Notes: generated from the sequence alone by a model not told the origin. Positions 22,638 through 34,885 are shown, counted from the stretch's first letter. The stretch is DNA of 64,000 nucleotides from Epiperipatus broadwayi (GCA_028023455.1 JAQFVV010006826.1:121317-185316), one strand, 5' to 3'. Numbers and translations: made by a program.

Positions 22638-23094
22638 CTTGGTGGCACTATTGTATGTTACTCTTATTAACAGCAGGTGGAAACATATGAAATGGTGATC
22701 ATATGATGTTTTGATGTTTTTATACCTATTCTGCCCATAGAATAATCATGACTGTGAGTTTTGACAAACCAAAGACACCATAATGTAAAGAAGCTGAACT
22801 GAGTTCAGATCTATATGACTATACAAGCGAGTGAGCTTTGGTTGGAAATTTTATGGTGTTTTCATCTTTGGCTCCTATCTTTATAGTTAACCAAATATGT
22901 AAAAGGTGCCTGCTGGGTGCAGTACTCTCAAATTCAAAGCTCCTCACTGATGAAAGACACAAGCTACTAACTAGTCTTGGGATATTGCATAAATAGACAC
23001 TAGATAGAAATTTTATGCACAAACCTTTATGCATCCATTGGTGGCACTACTATATAACAGATTTAATACTCTTTCTAATAAATATATTTTTCAG
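22638..23094. mobile_element. MITE-like repeat (family B) inserted in a LINE relic
   Basis: The 457-bp segment is bracketed by TTTGCA at 22632-22637 and 23095-23100, a likely target duplication. Both ends carry the family end sequence (ggtggcactattgtatgtta / ggtggcactactatataaca). The interior phrase about gcatccattggtggcac, tagatagaaattttatgcac, tgatgaaagacacaagctac recurs at 47.3, 56.9 and 61.8 kb. No protein is encoded. The ends here are more diverged than the clean 20-bp inverted repeats at 47.3 kb. Confidence 0.65.
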
Positions 23095-23100
23095 TTTGCA

Positions 23101-23530
23101 GGATGTGTTATTATTGAATCCATTATTGTGCATTCACACCTTTGTTGCATTGGACATGCAAAATATATGAACAATAAAAAACTTCATAAAAGGGTGTTTT
23201 ATAGTGAATTTGAACATGTGTTTCATAAAGAGAAGTAGACCCCATCCACATTGTAAGAGTTATCTTAAAGACATTCTAAAGAAATACATGGTTAATTGTT
23301 TCAGTGGAAAGATTTGACAGGGAGTAGAATATATTGGAGACCTACCATTAGATATGATGTTGAAATATTTGAGAAAGAAAAGTTTTCAGCTGACGCCATT
23401 ATGGCAGTGATTGTAAAATATGAAGTAAACAGAAAATTGGGTCAGCATGCTCTATATGTGGATGTTCTTGTGGTTTAAAGATTAGTTTGTAGTCATTGCA
23501 AAACTTATTCCTAGATGAGTTTTTTTTTAT
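23101..23530 (+). pseudogene. LINE ORF2 fragment, C-terminal region (second half)
   Basis: The match resumes with FAGCVIIESIIVHSHLCCIG then HAKYMNNKKLHKRVFYSEFE, then after frame breaks LFQWKDLTGSRIYWRPTIRY and ...LVCSHCKT, a trace of the terminal zinc-finger-like CxxC. The order (GHxAxM, FYSEL, R.RYKD..LKK, W..L...R..WR) is that of the C-terminal tail of an invertebrate LINE family whose ORF2 carries the CETWTLYQ motif. At least three stops lie inside, so it is dead. Confidence 0.65.
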
Positions 23531-23694
23531 TTCACTCAATGGTCATACTCATTTAAAGAGTGACTTTATTATTATTATTATTTTATTGATAGTATTCATA
23601 AAGATTAGATTTATTTCATTTAAATAATAACTAACTAAGCAATGCTTTCAACCTAGAAGGTCATATTTATAATGCTCAAACTTATCAGCTGAGA

Positions 23695-23795
23695 GATGAT
23701 GATGATGATGATTATTATTATTATCATCATCATCATCATCATCATCATCATTATTATTATTGTTGTTGTTGTTGCTGCTGCTGTTGTTTGTTGCT
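23695..23795. repeat. Compound trinucleotide microsatellite (GAT/ATT/ATC/TTG/CTG)
   Basis: Successive runs of GAT, ATT, ATC, ATT, TTG and CTG. It may mark the 3' tail of the LINE relic just upstream, but no defined junction is seen. Confidence 0.85.
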
Positions 23796-26072
23796 ATTGT
23801 TATTATTTAGAATTATATATACATAAGAAAAACAAAATTCTGTCATATAATATCGCTTGGTAAATCCTGCTATGTTTGAATACTGGAAGCGTACATTTGA
23901 ATTTCAGTGAACTGTAGTACATGAATGGTTAAATTATAAACCAAATACATTTTGCTCATGTGTGTACACATAATACTGTAAAGAACTTTAATTGTAGCAT
24001 ACATTCATAGACAATTTTTTATTTTTTTTTTAAAAAAATATCGTTATAAACTTATGCTGCATATAAAAACATAATTTTAATGAAAAAAATGTATAATATA
24101 TAAAAAATTTAACAATACTATCCTAAAGCAAACAATTGTGACAAATTTTTCTTTTAACAAAGCCTATATCTGAATTTTAATTAACTAAAAATATATATAT
24201 ACTGTAACAAATTTAAAAAAATATTTGTAACTACATCTGTAAAATCTTAAAGCTAAAAATAAATTATACTTATAATAAATGCATGCACACACTTTAAATA
24301 ACATTTAAAGGCTGTATTAAAATTAATTCGAATATTTTTTTTATAACTAAAATGAATATATATACAAATGTGATGATAAAAAACAAATTAAAATATATTA
24401 TATGTATAAAAAATTTTATAAATATTGTTGTCAATAAAAATAAAGATATCGCATATTAAAAATAATAAATATAAGTGATATTAGGTATTATATAATCAAG
24501 GTAATGAATCATTTGTTGCACTTTTTATATTCATAACCAAATAATATCTAGAAACCCTTAAAAATGGCGTCCATAGTCAAACATTGTGTAGTTCTGATTA
24601 TGTTGGGGCAGTTTGTATGGTTACACCTTCAATAATTTGTTTTATTGGCCACATAAAATAAAATAACATAATGGTTACTTAGACGATTCTATTTTCAAAA
24701 GTTTATTCTATTTAAGATATACTTAAAACTTCCATACTACACCACATTTTTAAAATGTCAATGTAGGCACCCAAAAAAGTCAAGTAATTCCTAAACAGTA
24801 TCCTTCATGTTGACCAAACAGGTCTCACTCTTTACATACGACTTCATTATTTGCTCAGTTGAAGTGTGCACCTTGGGGTAGCAGAGGTATTTTTTGAAGA
24901 TATATTTATATGTTTCAAGAATTTGTGATGGAGTTGATGTTTTAAGTATCTCTTCAAATGATATAAAACATGGAAAAAGACAGATGAAGTTGAGATATTC
25001 CATGCATTTGTCTATAATTTTAAAAAGTAGACACTTTAATCTTTAACTGCCAATGTGTTTATCTGAAGGGATATGTGTAAAAGTTGGGAAGACAGAAAGT
25101 TTGATACTTGTAAGTACAGTCTCAGGATTGAGGATGAAAGAATTCAATAGAATCTGGCTTGTATCTGTCTTAGAATATATAAGACAATATCTCCAAATAA
25201 ATGTTTTTTTAAAAAAAGTCTCACTTTTTATTTACAGATAATTATTTAATGGGTTATGATTTTTTTTTCATTTGTTAAAGGGTTTAATTTTATTCCAAGT
25301 TTTATTAAATTAATATCTAAAATTAATTTAAAGTTTATAAAAAGTTCAAGCATCGAAAAAGCAGATTGGGAATCGACCCGAAGAACTGACAATCTTTCTC
25401 TGCATGGGTATAGAACCTCAGAAGATAAATTATGTTTATTTTAATCACCATTTGTAGAAATATATTTAATTCAAACTTATCAATCAATCTTGTTGAAATT
25501 CACTTGAACAAAACTTGGATGTATAGGAAATGATTTGGAATGCCGAAATTCTGGTGAAGTGATGACAGTGGAACTGATCTAAGATCTCACACTCCAGAAT
25601 ACAACCCTCCACTACTGCACAAAGTCATGCAGGATATATGGTAAACATATATGTAAATGTGCTTTCTCAGTTTATTATTAATAACTATATAATAATGTAA
25701 TGGTTAATAATGAATTGAGAAAATACATGTGCATATATGTCGACCATGTGTGTGTTCAATCATTCACATTCATTCAAAAATTAAAAGTTATATAAAATAG
25801 TATCCATATTATATCTTTATTTTTAAAATAACATAAATAGCAAAGTATCAGAGTTTTACATTGTGATGATAATCTTTTTCTTCAATAACCTTTACCCTAT
25901 ATCAATAAACTCTATATGATATTTACTTCACTTTTCTTTACATATTATTTATAAACTCATTATAAACAAATGTTAAAAAAAAGTAAAATAATTTGAATTT
26001 CAAACTTGTATTGTGCTAAGTATGCTTTTGGTAGTACACTGCCAGAAGGCAGCATTGTGATTCTTGCAGTGT
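23796..26072. other. No gene seen
   Basis: AT-rich DNA. Open frames at 24791-25003 (minus) and 25053-25444 (plus, two frames) carry no motif I recognise. A short GGGTCGATTCCC (minus, about 25370-25381) resembles a B box but has no partner A box. Confidence 0.4.
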
Positions 26073-27940
26073 TCTGAAAATAATGTAGTGGGGGAAATGC
26101 AAGAAGGTTTTAGATCAGATATGTATATATGAGATAGCTTATTTGTAGTTACACAACTTATGGATACAAGTAGAAATTCAGGTAGACAATTATATATGAG
26201 TTTTATAGATATAAAGAAGGCATATGATAGAGTAAATAGAAATAAGATTATGGGTAAGTTTAGCAAATTTGAGAATGGATGTAGCTTTAGTGGATATTAT
26301 TAAAAAATTATATGAAAATAATTACTATATATATCAATTAGGGGATATAGAAACAGTTAAAGTTAAAAATGGGGTGGAATTAAGGCAAGGATGTCCTATG
26401 TCATCTATTTCATTTTTGTTGTATTTGAGTGAAATGGAGAAAGCAATAAAAAGATTAAGAAGAGGCCTATTTTGTTTTTGTTGTATTTGAGTGAAATGGA
26501 GAGCAATAAAAAGACTAGGAAGAGGGATAGAGATACCATTAATAGGTGGCAAGAGAGTATATACTTTGTCAGGTCTTTTTTTGCAGATGATGTCTTTTTG
26601 TGTGCAGAAAGAAGAGAAGATATGGAAGTTATATTGAGGGCATGTGCAAGGGTGGGTAAAGAGATGGGGATTAAATTTAGTGAAGAAAAATCAAATATAA
26701 TGATGGTTAATACTAGGGAAAGAGAAGACAAAGAATTTTTATTGGGGGATATAAAGTTAAGGGTGGTGAATAGATATAGTTATTTGGGAATCATCTTAAG
26801 GAATCAGAAAAATTGCTTGGATGAATGGGAAAAGAAATTGATAAATGAAGCAAAGAAAAGAGAGGAATTGATAAAGAAATTAGCAGTGTTTTCATATAAT
26901 AAATATGATGTAGCTAGAATTGCTTGGAAGGGAGTTGCAGTAGCAGGGCTAACATATGGCAATGATGCATTATGGGTTAGTAAAGGAGTATTAGATTATT
27001 TAGAAAAAGTACAAAGGGAAGTAGCAAGACATGCTTAGATACAGATGTGTAGACAGCAAAGGAGACAATTCAAGGAGAAATGGGATAGTCAAGTTTTTAT
27101 ATAAGAAAAGCAAAAAGCAAAATGATAAATATTCAGTAGATTGCAGTTTATGGATAATAACAGAATAACCAAAATAGTATTTAATTGGGTTATGAGTAAA
27201 GGGCAGGCAATAAGATGGACGAGAAAGATAATGTGGTATGCAGAAGATTTGGATAAAGAATTTATATCAGTATACTTGTACAAAAGGTGAGATGATTGTG
27301 GTGGGAGGATTGTTGTGTGTTATAGTCATAAGGAATGAGATAAAAGAATAGATGCATTACTAAAGAATAAGGAATTGGAGAGATGGAAAACTAGTATGGA
27401 GAGTAAAAAGAGTTTAAATATATATAGAAGTAAATGGAAATTGGGTGCGAGTTACTTTATGATAATAGCAAGGAAAGTAGTTTATTGTTTAGGGCTCAAA
27501 CAGGATCTTTACCGACAAAGGAATATACATGTAAATGGAAAAATATGGGTGATTTAGTCTGCAAGTTGTGTAAAGAAGGCATAGAAAATATTAGACATTT
27601 GTTAATTCAATGTAAATGCTTGAAAGCAGAACAGCTACAAATAATGAAGTTATGGAAGAATAAATATGAACAAAGTGATTATATAGAAAGTGCATTATTG
27701 GTTTTTATGCTGGGTTTGGGAAAAAATAAGGGGATTTAGATGTGAAAGCCATGGAGTTGACAAAGATTATGTTATGGAAATGGGATGGAGCAGATTATGG
27801 GAAAACTTAGGGTGGGCAATGAAAAGGGAAGGTAAAGTGGCTAACAGGTTTCTCTGGGTATAGTGGCTGAGAGATTTCTTACTCTGTATAAGGAGAAGTC
27901 ACAGTGCATCACATCACATCTCATTCTGCTAAAAGCATGT
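26073..27940 (+). pseudogene. 5'-truncated LINE ORF2 relic (RT plus C-terminal CCHC)
   Basis: The reverse transcriptase is readable in broken frames: DSLFVVTQLMDTSRNSGRQL (about 26135), FIDIKKAYDRVN (domain 3, about 26205), ELRQGCPMSSISFLLYL (domain 4, about 26380), FADDVFLCAE (catalytic box, about 26580), EMGIKFSEEKSN and YLGIIL (about 26780). The thumb and connection follow (ARIAWKGVAVAGLTYGNDAL). Near 27.56 kb is CKLCKEGIENIRHLLIQC, the C-x2-C-x8-H-x4-C knuckle common at LINE C-termini. There are at least four frame breaks, including a 62-bp internal duplication. The endonuclease is missing. The copy fades near 27.94 kb with no poly-A. It differs from the L1/Tx1-like pair (FADD instead of YMDD), and I do not assign a clade. 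Confidence 0.8.
26413..26536 (+). repeat. 62-bp tandem duplication inside the LINE reverse transcriptase
   Basis: TTTTTGTTGTATTTGAGTGA... starts at 26413 and again at 26475, followed in both by gaaatggaga, gcaataaaaag and aggaagagg-like sequence. The second copy has lost two bases. The duplication falls between RT domains 4 and 5 and breaks the frame. Confidence 0.9.
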
Positions 27941-28304
27941 GTAACACAATATAAATTTTAAATTTAAATTATTTTACCTTTTCTTAACATTTGTTTATAA
28001 TGAATTTAGAAAAATACTTTATTAATTTTTTAAGTTTTGTAAAACTTTTACCTTTCCAGTTAAGTATGATTTTATTACCTGAAATATTGCACTACATCAA
28101 AGTGACGAATAAAATGCATATACTTGCATCATAACCTGAAGAAATATTATTAATAAATATGATAATGTATGATAGTATGTGACAGAAATATGGCTGCTAC
28201 TATATTGTAAAATTTATTAATCTATGGATGTTTTTATTTATTTACATTTTTTGTGTTATTTTTATGTTTCTTTTAAAACACAATTTTTATTGCATTATAG
28301 TAAA
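27941..28304. other. No gene seen
   Basis: AT-rich spacer between the LINE relic and hammerhead element H2. Confidence 0.4.
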
Positions 28305-28850
28305 TAAAGTGATTTGAACTGAGGCTTTTTAGTCTATATTCATCATCCACTTCATCTCAACCAGCTGATACACATGTCCACACAGATGTGAAATTAAAAA
28401 AAGATCTCCAATATAAGTATTTTATGGAGAACCAGCACTCAACATGTGAAAAAGATAAATAATCTCCAATATAAGTATTTTATGGAGAACCAGCACTCAT
28501 CAGTTGAGTCAGATCGTAATCTTTCATACATATATACAATCAGTGCGTGATTTATATTAAGATAGCAATTATTTGAACTTTAATGGACAAATTGAATTAT
28601 TGTAAGGGTAAGTAGATTGAAGCCAGTCCATTAAAGTTTAAGGAATTGCTATCTTAATATAAGCTAGGCACCAATTGTACATATGTGTGGGAGATTACGA
28701 TCTGTCCCAACTGATGAGTGCTGGTTCTGCACATATATTGCAGATTATTTATCTTTTTCACACATTTGCGGTCACGTGTATTGGTTGTTTGAGATAGAGT
28801 GAAGGATGAGTATGGACTGGAAATTCTAAATTCAAATCCCTCTATTTACT
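28305..28850. mobile_element. Hammerhead foldback element H2 (decayed ribozymes)
   Basis: Head-out palindrome: left end GATTTGAACTGAGGC, right end AAATTCAAATCCC. The left arm (minus) retains CTGATGAGTGCTGGTTC and the stem I partner TTGGAGAT, but the stem II return strand is altered. The right arm (plus, 28694-28760) has CCAACTGATGAGTGCTGGTT but has lost GAAA. A 58-bp direct duplication (ctccaatataag... at 28406 and 28464) copies part of the ribozyme 3' half in the left arm. Both ribozymes look dead. Confidence 0.75.
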
Positions 28851-28859
28851 AAACATTCA

Positions 28860-29050
28860 GTATACTGAATGAATAGGTTAATTTTATTTTATATTTTTGT
28901 TATTTGTTTATAAACTTTATTTTCATTTTTCAATTTTTCTTTATATGCTTTTTTTGTTGTTACTTCTGAAGATGGCCAACTAGATTTGGTCGAAACACAA
29001 ATATATTGTCATAACAATAATAAAGTCTCCAGTAAAAAGAAGAGGAATAT
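28860..29050 (+). mobile_element. Penelope-arm-like sequence P3 with hammerhead-like core
   Basis: CTGAAGA (28966-28972), one extra T, GGCCAA (28974-28979) pairing with TTGGTC (28986-28991), then GAAAC (28992-28996), followed within 40 bases by AATAAAG and an A-rich end. Stem II is perfect except for one G-U. This is the clearest example in the window of the extra-base variant of the core. A complementary stem I is not obvious. Confidence 0.6.
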
Positions 29051-30540
29051 ATGATGTCTTTATAAATTTTTTTACAATTTTTTATAATAAAATGGTTTTT
29101 AAATAGTTTATAAAATAAATGTATTTTCAAGTATTTAAAATCTTTATATTTTAAAAACATTGAATATCAATTTCAAATAATTGTTGTTTATAACGAACAG
29201 ATACTTCATAATTGTTTATAGGGAAATTTATTTTGATAAAAAATAAATAATATCAAATTAAATAAAATAAAACAAATCGAATGATTTATTACTGCGAAGT
29301 TCATAATAAAAGTTCGAGCACCCTAAGTCGCACATGGGAACGGCAATTCACGGAGCTTGTATTTACGTTTGCCGTTTTACTACACTGCACTAAATTACGG
29401 AGCCCATCTAAATAAATTATAAAGTATTATTATGAATAAATTCGGTTTTATACTATTTAGCAGTAAATTAAAAGAAAAACTTTTTTTAAAAAAATTAATA
29501 TATATACTGTAAATATTATGTCTTTTTTTTTTTTAAATATATAAGTTAAAAATTTTCAGAAGATTAATAGATTTCTCTGCGAAATAAATATTTTTATATA
29601 AATTATGATAAAAAAACATAATTAAGCAATTTAAATTTTTAATGTATTATTCTAATTTATTTTTTTTAAAGGACAACAAATTAGTTAATATGGGTGTGGT
29701 TATATAACGATATGACAGGCTTTTATTAGGAACTTATTTTGCTGCGTTTATGGGCCATTATCTTCCAAAAGACTCCATGGAAAATATGTGTTGCTTCCTG
29801 TATTTATAAATTCAGAATATTTAACTGTATAGTATATGTGTGTACTAATTGTTGCTAATTTTCATTTTTTCTAAGCCAACGTAATATCTGGTAAAATGAA
29901 AATATAAACAGAAAAAGTAGTTTTTATAATAATATTTAGCTTTATTAACAAAAAAGAAAGAAAGCTAAATATTATTAAAAAAATTAGCTTATCTGTGTGT
30001 TTACATTAGGAAAGTAACTTTTCTAATAAAACTGTAAAATATAATATTAGTAATTAAAAATTGGCGTAACATTTTGTCACGTGATCTGTCACCTTCCGCA
30101 GTCTATCCCATTCAAAACATTGATAGTCACAAAATCAGGATGCAAAATTTATCACAATGAAAGGGAATAAAAATTTAATCATCAATAGTTGTTTCTTATC
30201 ACTTTCTATTGCTCAGTATAGTGTAATAGATCCCAATTTATTAATTGTACGATGAAAATGTTTTCTATCTTTTAGAGTAACGAATAATTAGAATATCCTT
30301 CATTTTATCTCTATCAAATAACAACCATTCACTAGTTTTTCCCACCGTGAAACCATTCAACAGAAGACTTCAATCCTCATACTACATTGCTTTCAGTTAA
30401 TACTTTTCTTTTATAGCAATATATTTAAAAATAGTTTGTAATTAAAATAATAATAATAATAAAATGACTAATGTATAATTTCTGACCCAAAAAATTTTAA
30501 GATTTAGCACTATTAAAACAGAATAAATAAATAAATATAA
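29051..30540. other. Non-coding DNA with a GC-richer patch
   Basis: No gene seen. Bases about 29285-29410 are more GC-rich than the rest and contain short inverted pairs (AACGGCAA / TTGCCGTT). Near 30077-30084 is a palindrome TCACGTGA. Neither can be tied to a function. Confidence 0.35.
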
Positions 30541-30655
30541 ATAGGTAGGTAGGTAGGTAGGTTGATCGATCGATGGATGGATGGGTGGATAGATAGATGG
30601 ATAAATAGATAGATAAGTAAGTACATAAGGTAGGTAGGTAGATAGGATAAAAACA
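30541..30655. repeat. Tetranucleotide microsatellite (TAGG/GATG/GATA)
   Basis: Runs of TAGG, GATC, GATG and GATA type repeats shading into each other over about 110 bases, upstream of the second L1/Tx1-like element but not touching it. Confidence 0.9.
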
Positions 30656-31023
30656 GTCTACATATTACATTGGGAACAAAATTCCACTTCTGGCTGAGGT
30701 GTGACCATTTGCGACAAATATGACAGAATTGAGTTGACCACTTTTGATGCTTTAGGCATGCTTTAAAAACTGTGTCTTAAAAAACTATTAACAACAGAAC
30801 CTCAAGTTAGAATTGCCTACAAACAATATCAAATGAATAATCAACAAATATCTGTCTTGCAACAACCTGATTACAGAAGTGTAGGCAGAGAAGAAGAAAC
30901 ATCAGATATTACACAAGATCCGTTTCTTGTAGATGAGCCTCTACTTCCACCGGCCTCTAAAGGAAGAAATGATACACAAAGCCAACTACATCATGCTGAA
31001 ATAATGGGATCAGCACACAAACT

Positions 31024-31608
31024 GTGGTGGAGCAAGATATTTCAGACAATCCCACATGTTATCAGCACAATGATAGCACTACTCCAAGCAATCCTGTCAA
31101 GAAGCCTCTGAACCTAAGTTTAGTTCCTTATCAGACTAAAACCTCTACTTTGAGATGCACAAGAAGTATGAACAAGCAGCTTAAAAGTAACAACAAGCCT
31201 ATCAATCCCAACCAAGGAGATATTAGCTCAGAAGAGGAATCTTCAATGGAAGTGCCCATAGATAAGTCCAGTACTAAGAAAAGGAAGTCAGCCATTATAC
31301 ACAAATTCAGCTCAGAAGATGAAAAATCACTGGGGAAAAAAAACAGATGTTTATCTCTTAAGCAGAAGAAGAAAACCAATATTCCAATACATAAGGAAAA
31401 AAGTCAAGAGAATAAATGTCAGTTATCAGATGAGGATAATAGGATATTGAGTCTTAATTCATTAGAAGTGACCACTGGTGATGTACATCATGTCATCGAT
31501 GTTGACGGTTCAGATGACACCCTGGTGATTGAACCCATTGGGTTAGAAGAAACCTCAGGTAACACCATTGATGATCCAGACTACAAAGATCCAGACTATC
31601 CCAACTAA
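31024..31608 (+). CDS. L1/Tx1-like ORF1 C-terminal region (copy 2)
   Basis: This 194-residue open frame is rich in Ser, Lys, Asp and Glu, with basic clusters (STKKRKS about residue 83; SLKQKKKTNIP about 110) and an acidic tail ending DPDYKDPDYPN. It lines up by position and composition with the ORF1 C-terminal piece at 2.8-3.5 kb but lacks the 19-residue repeats. No zinc knuckle is present because the copy begins downstream of it. The true frame probably enters from upstream (a second open frame covers 30833-31111), so the stated ATG is not meaningful. No function beyond RNA or chromatin binding can be inferred. Confidence 0.55.
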   Translation: MVEQDISDNPTCYQHNDSTTPSNPVKKPLNLSLVPYQTKTSTLRCTRSMNKQLKSNNKPINPNQGDISSEEESSMEVPIDKSSTKKRKSAIIHKFSSEDEKSLGKKNRCLSLKQKKKTNIPIHKEKSQENKCQLSDEDNRILSLNSLEVTTGDVHHVIDVDGSDDTLVIEPIGLEETSGNTIDDPDYKDPDYPN

Positions 31609-31689
31609 AATTTACCTTTTATTTATGCTGAGAATTAAAAGGGAACCTTATATTCTTTGCGGTAGATTTAATAGATACATAACCCAATT

Positions 31690-32375
31690 ATGTTGCATAA
31701 GTTTGTAGGCATAAATGTTAGGAGTATCAACTCATTGGAAAGGGTATATGCCATTGAACAATGGATCACAATCAATAATCCACATTTATTTTTTAAGAGT
31801 ATCACTCAAATTCTGATTATAGAATTAGAGAATGTCTTGAATCTCTTGGATACATAGCTTTCTCTGATAGCATTACTGCAGCTGGCGGACTTGGTTTACT
31901 TATAAATAAAAAACATCCACCTAATAAATTTATAATACTCTATAAGGATAATAACCTTATTGCTATATCAGTCACATATCAAAATTTGGTAATCAATATA
32001 ATATATGTGTATGCAGATAGGTCCTGCTGCATGTTAATGAAAGTCATTAACATAATTAATATGCTATTGGTAAATAATAACCCCACCATAATCTTTGGCG
32101 ACTTTAATATCACTTATGCAAAATTTACAAAAACCTATATTCACTTGATAGATAAGCCATTTATGAATGGAGAGGGTCATCTGCCTGATGATTCCTACTC
32201 TTTTTACACCAGAAAATACAGGTCACTGATTGATTTATTCTTTTATATGCCTGACATACATTTTCTCATCACTGCAAAATTAGAACATGTGGTCTTTTCT
32301 GACCATCTTGCCTTAGTAGTTCAGATTGAAGCTGCTAATAATGTCACTCCACTTGCAACACCATTAGAATGTTGA
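31690..32375 (+). pseudogene. L1/Tx1-like ORF2 endonuclease (copy 2, broken)
   Basis: Motifs of the APE-type endonuclease are readable in shifting frames: KFVGINVRSINSLERVYAI (about 31700), ITAAGGLGLLINKK (about 31870), then in one frame from 31986 NNNPTIIFGDFNITYAKF, SFYTRKYRSLIDLFFYMPD and VFSDHLALVV. The N, D-N and D-H catalytic positions are kept, but the segment carrying the TETK glutamate (about 31790-31810) is damaged. It runs directly into the linker and RT below. It has frameshifts near 31800 and 31980 and a stop at 32373. Confidence 0.8.
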
Positions 32376-34518
32376 CAAAATCGAATATAACAGAAGCCAT
32401 ACCATTTGAGGCTTATATATATATTTAAAAAAATAGATATACTTGCCAAACCTATAGAGGAAGCATGGTTTGCCTTTATTGGCATTCTTCAATCGATCAT
32501 TTCCTACCACACAATTAAGTAAAAGGGACTGTTGGCATTACTAAAAGACTTGGATGAGCTTGGTTTCAGAATGAAGACATTTAACTCTGCTTCATCTTCT
32601 ATAGATGAGATTATATCCGTTAAGCTACAGTATAAAGCCAAACAGAAGGCACTTGCAGATAATCTGTCTATAAAGTGTGCCAAGGTGTTTCTGGCTCAGC
32701 AGAACTGTTGGACTAGAAGTTACTTGCATTGGGCACTGGGTGCTATTAACCCCCCCTACTCCCACTATCATCAATATTGATGGTGAGTCCTTTGTTGGCC
32801 TTCCAATGATTAAGGAAATCCATAAACACTTTGAACAAAAATTTCATTGTCTCAGCCATGTTAATACTCCCATTGAAGACATTTTAATTTGTCAAGATGA
32901 TCATGGTATCACTGAAGATATGCTGAAAGCCAAACTCCAAGCATTGCCAGATAAAATACATCCCGGACTGCATTCTATACCATGCTTCTTGTTAGATCAT
33001 TTAAGCCACTTCACAATTCCCATCCTATTTAGAATGACCAACCATTTGGCACAGGAGAAAAGAACAATCCCCCACCTATATCCTATTGCTTTAGTACCCT
33101 TCCTAAAGAAGCATGAAGATCCCCACACGCTCAAAAACATTTGGCCTATTTCTATGTCTCCACTCATCATTAAAATCCTGGAATCTGTCATAAAAGATAA
33201 GATCCAGGATAAGATATTCCAAAATATATCTTCTTCTCAATTTGTGAAGAAACATTCTTCACCAATTTTAGCCAATGGTCAAGCTAAAATATTAATTGAT
33301 TATTTTAGACAGCAGAGAAAGCAGGCTGTCATAGCTGTCCAGCTTGATTTCAATGCAGCTTTCGACTCTGTTAACATCAGTACTCTTCTAAACCTGATGA
33401 AAGGCCATCACATCCCAAACTCTATCATACAGATCATAGATAACCTCATGTCTAACAGAGAAATTGCTGTCTCACTGAATGGCAAGCTCCCTTCATTTTT
33501 CCAACCTAACACAACCATTCTGCAAGGCTCCCCCCTCAGTGCTCTTCTCTTTATAGTCTACATTGATCCACTGTTGAAAGCCATCGAACAACAACTACCT
33601 GGTGTCTATGTACCAAGGCTTGCCAAATTGATAATGCTCATGGCTTATATGGACGACGTAATCATCTTCCTCCCTTCAACAACCTATTTACCTCAGTTAT
33701 ACTCCATATTGGATAAATACACAGCTGACTATGGTCTCACCATCAACCCATTGAAATCAGCTATATGGAAGGTATCCTCGGGTCAGAAGATTGTATCCAA
33801 ATTTACAGCCAATCTTCAAAAGTTTTTGGTCTTTGAGATATCCAAAACATACTTCCAAATGTCCAAAGATATTCAAAATCACATTCTGCACTCACTGGAA
33901 AGACTTACCAAACATCTGTCTAAAGTCTACCTTTCCCTACATGGTAAGGTAATGCTTCTCAATATGAAGATCATGGCCAAGCTCAACTATTACATGCCCA
34001 TCATGAGGATCACTAAGACTTTTATCAATAGAATGAATTCTCTTGCATCCCGACTTTTCTGGGGAGGTAAAGTTGTTGCAATTAGCATTAACAGGATGCA
34101 ACTTCACCGGAAGTATAATGGACTTTCTTATCATGCTATTCAAGCCATTCATATTCAAAAGATATTTAATTTTATCACCATGCTTATAAAATCATTTGGA
34201 TATGAGCAAGTCATTTTGCCAGTTATCCTGACTGATAGACCCCCTCCTAGAGTCAAGAATTTCCTTGATGCCGCAATTGATTTGATCAAAAGCTACATGG
34301 TAATTACAAATGATATGTTTGATAACAGGATTAATATTTGGCAAGCATATAGTCTCATTCACCCTGTCACAACTCCCATAACACTTCTACTTGCCCTGAC
34401 CAATAATAAGATCATCTCCCTCTTTAGGTGCTGGGCTATGGAACCAAAATTCTTTGATTTTATTATTAAGATAAATTTAAATGCCATTAGCACTAATTGG
34501 TTTCTCTTCCATAGGTGA
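32376..34518 (+). pseudogene. L1/Tx1-like ORF2 linker and reverse transcriptase (copy 2)
   Basis: The linker (32532-32770) includes LSIKCAKVFLAQQNCW and LHWALGAI, matching the other copy. A run of C at about 32749-32755 causes a frameshift; from there an open frame of nearly 590 codons continues to 34518. RT landmarks in order: PISMSPLIIKILES (about 33150), VQLDFNAAFDSVN (about 33340, domain 3), ILQGSPLSALLFIVYIDP (about 33520, domain 4), AYMDDVIIFLP (YMDD codons 33646-33657, domain 5) and LTINPLKSAIW (about 33740). Thumb and connection follow with GLSYHAIQAIHIQKI (about 34120). The TGA at 34516-34518 interrupts the protein before its zinc knuckle. This is the longest open frame in the window. 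Confidence 0.9.
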
Positions 34519-34885
34519 GGCATTAACAAAATTGACCCAATCTGCCCCCTCTGCTAGACTCATGATGAAACATTTGACCATCTGATTTACTCATGCCATG
34601 GACTCTGGAGGTCTAGAAGGATTATTGCTGATAACCTTAAAGTAAATTTTTACCTTGTTACCTCTCTTAAGGACAGTATTAAGACAAGATCCATCCCTAT
34701 TATTAGGCTGTCATTATTTATCAACTATGCATTGTGGCCTACTTGTTGTAAAATGGTTTTCAACCCCAGTGCAATTCATGAGAGAAAATTCTTTCTGAAT
34801 AAACTTATAAAATTTAAAAACTGTGACATGCTCCTAGCTCCAAAAGTATTATTCGAGGAAACATGGACTCTGATTGCATTGTAAG
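34519..34885 (+). pseudogene. L1/Tx1-like ORF2 C-terminal zinc-knuckle tail (copy 2)
   Basis: In the same frame past the stop, the sequence continues KIDPICPLC, a second stop (34554), then THDETFDHLIYSCHGLW, together a C-x2-C-x8-H-x4-C knuckle as at other LINE C-termini. It ends FEETWTLIAL then TAA. With two nonsense mutations, this copy cannot make a full ORF2 protein. Confidence 0.7.

Noticed and set aside
23695-23795. RTE 3' tail
   Set aside because: The repeat mixes five triplets in both orientations and the LINE upstream is not RTE-type. A plain compound microsatellite is simpler.
24791-25444. Three small open frames as a possible host gene or transposase
   Set aside because: No domain or repeated family support. 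Codon content is typical of random AT-rich sequence.
28694-28760. Intact hammerhead in the H2 right arm (has CCAACTGATGAGTGCTGGTT)
   Set aside because: The GAAA segment and half of stem II are missing, so it cannot form the core.
30077-30084. E-box palindrome TCACGTGA as a promoter element
   Set aside because: It is one 8-bp match with no adjacent gene or other promoter signal.
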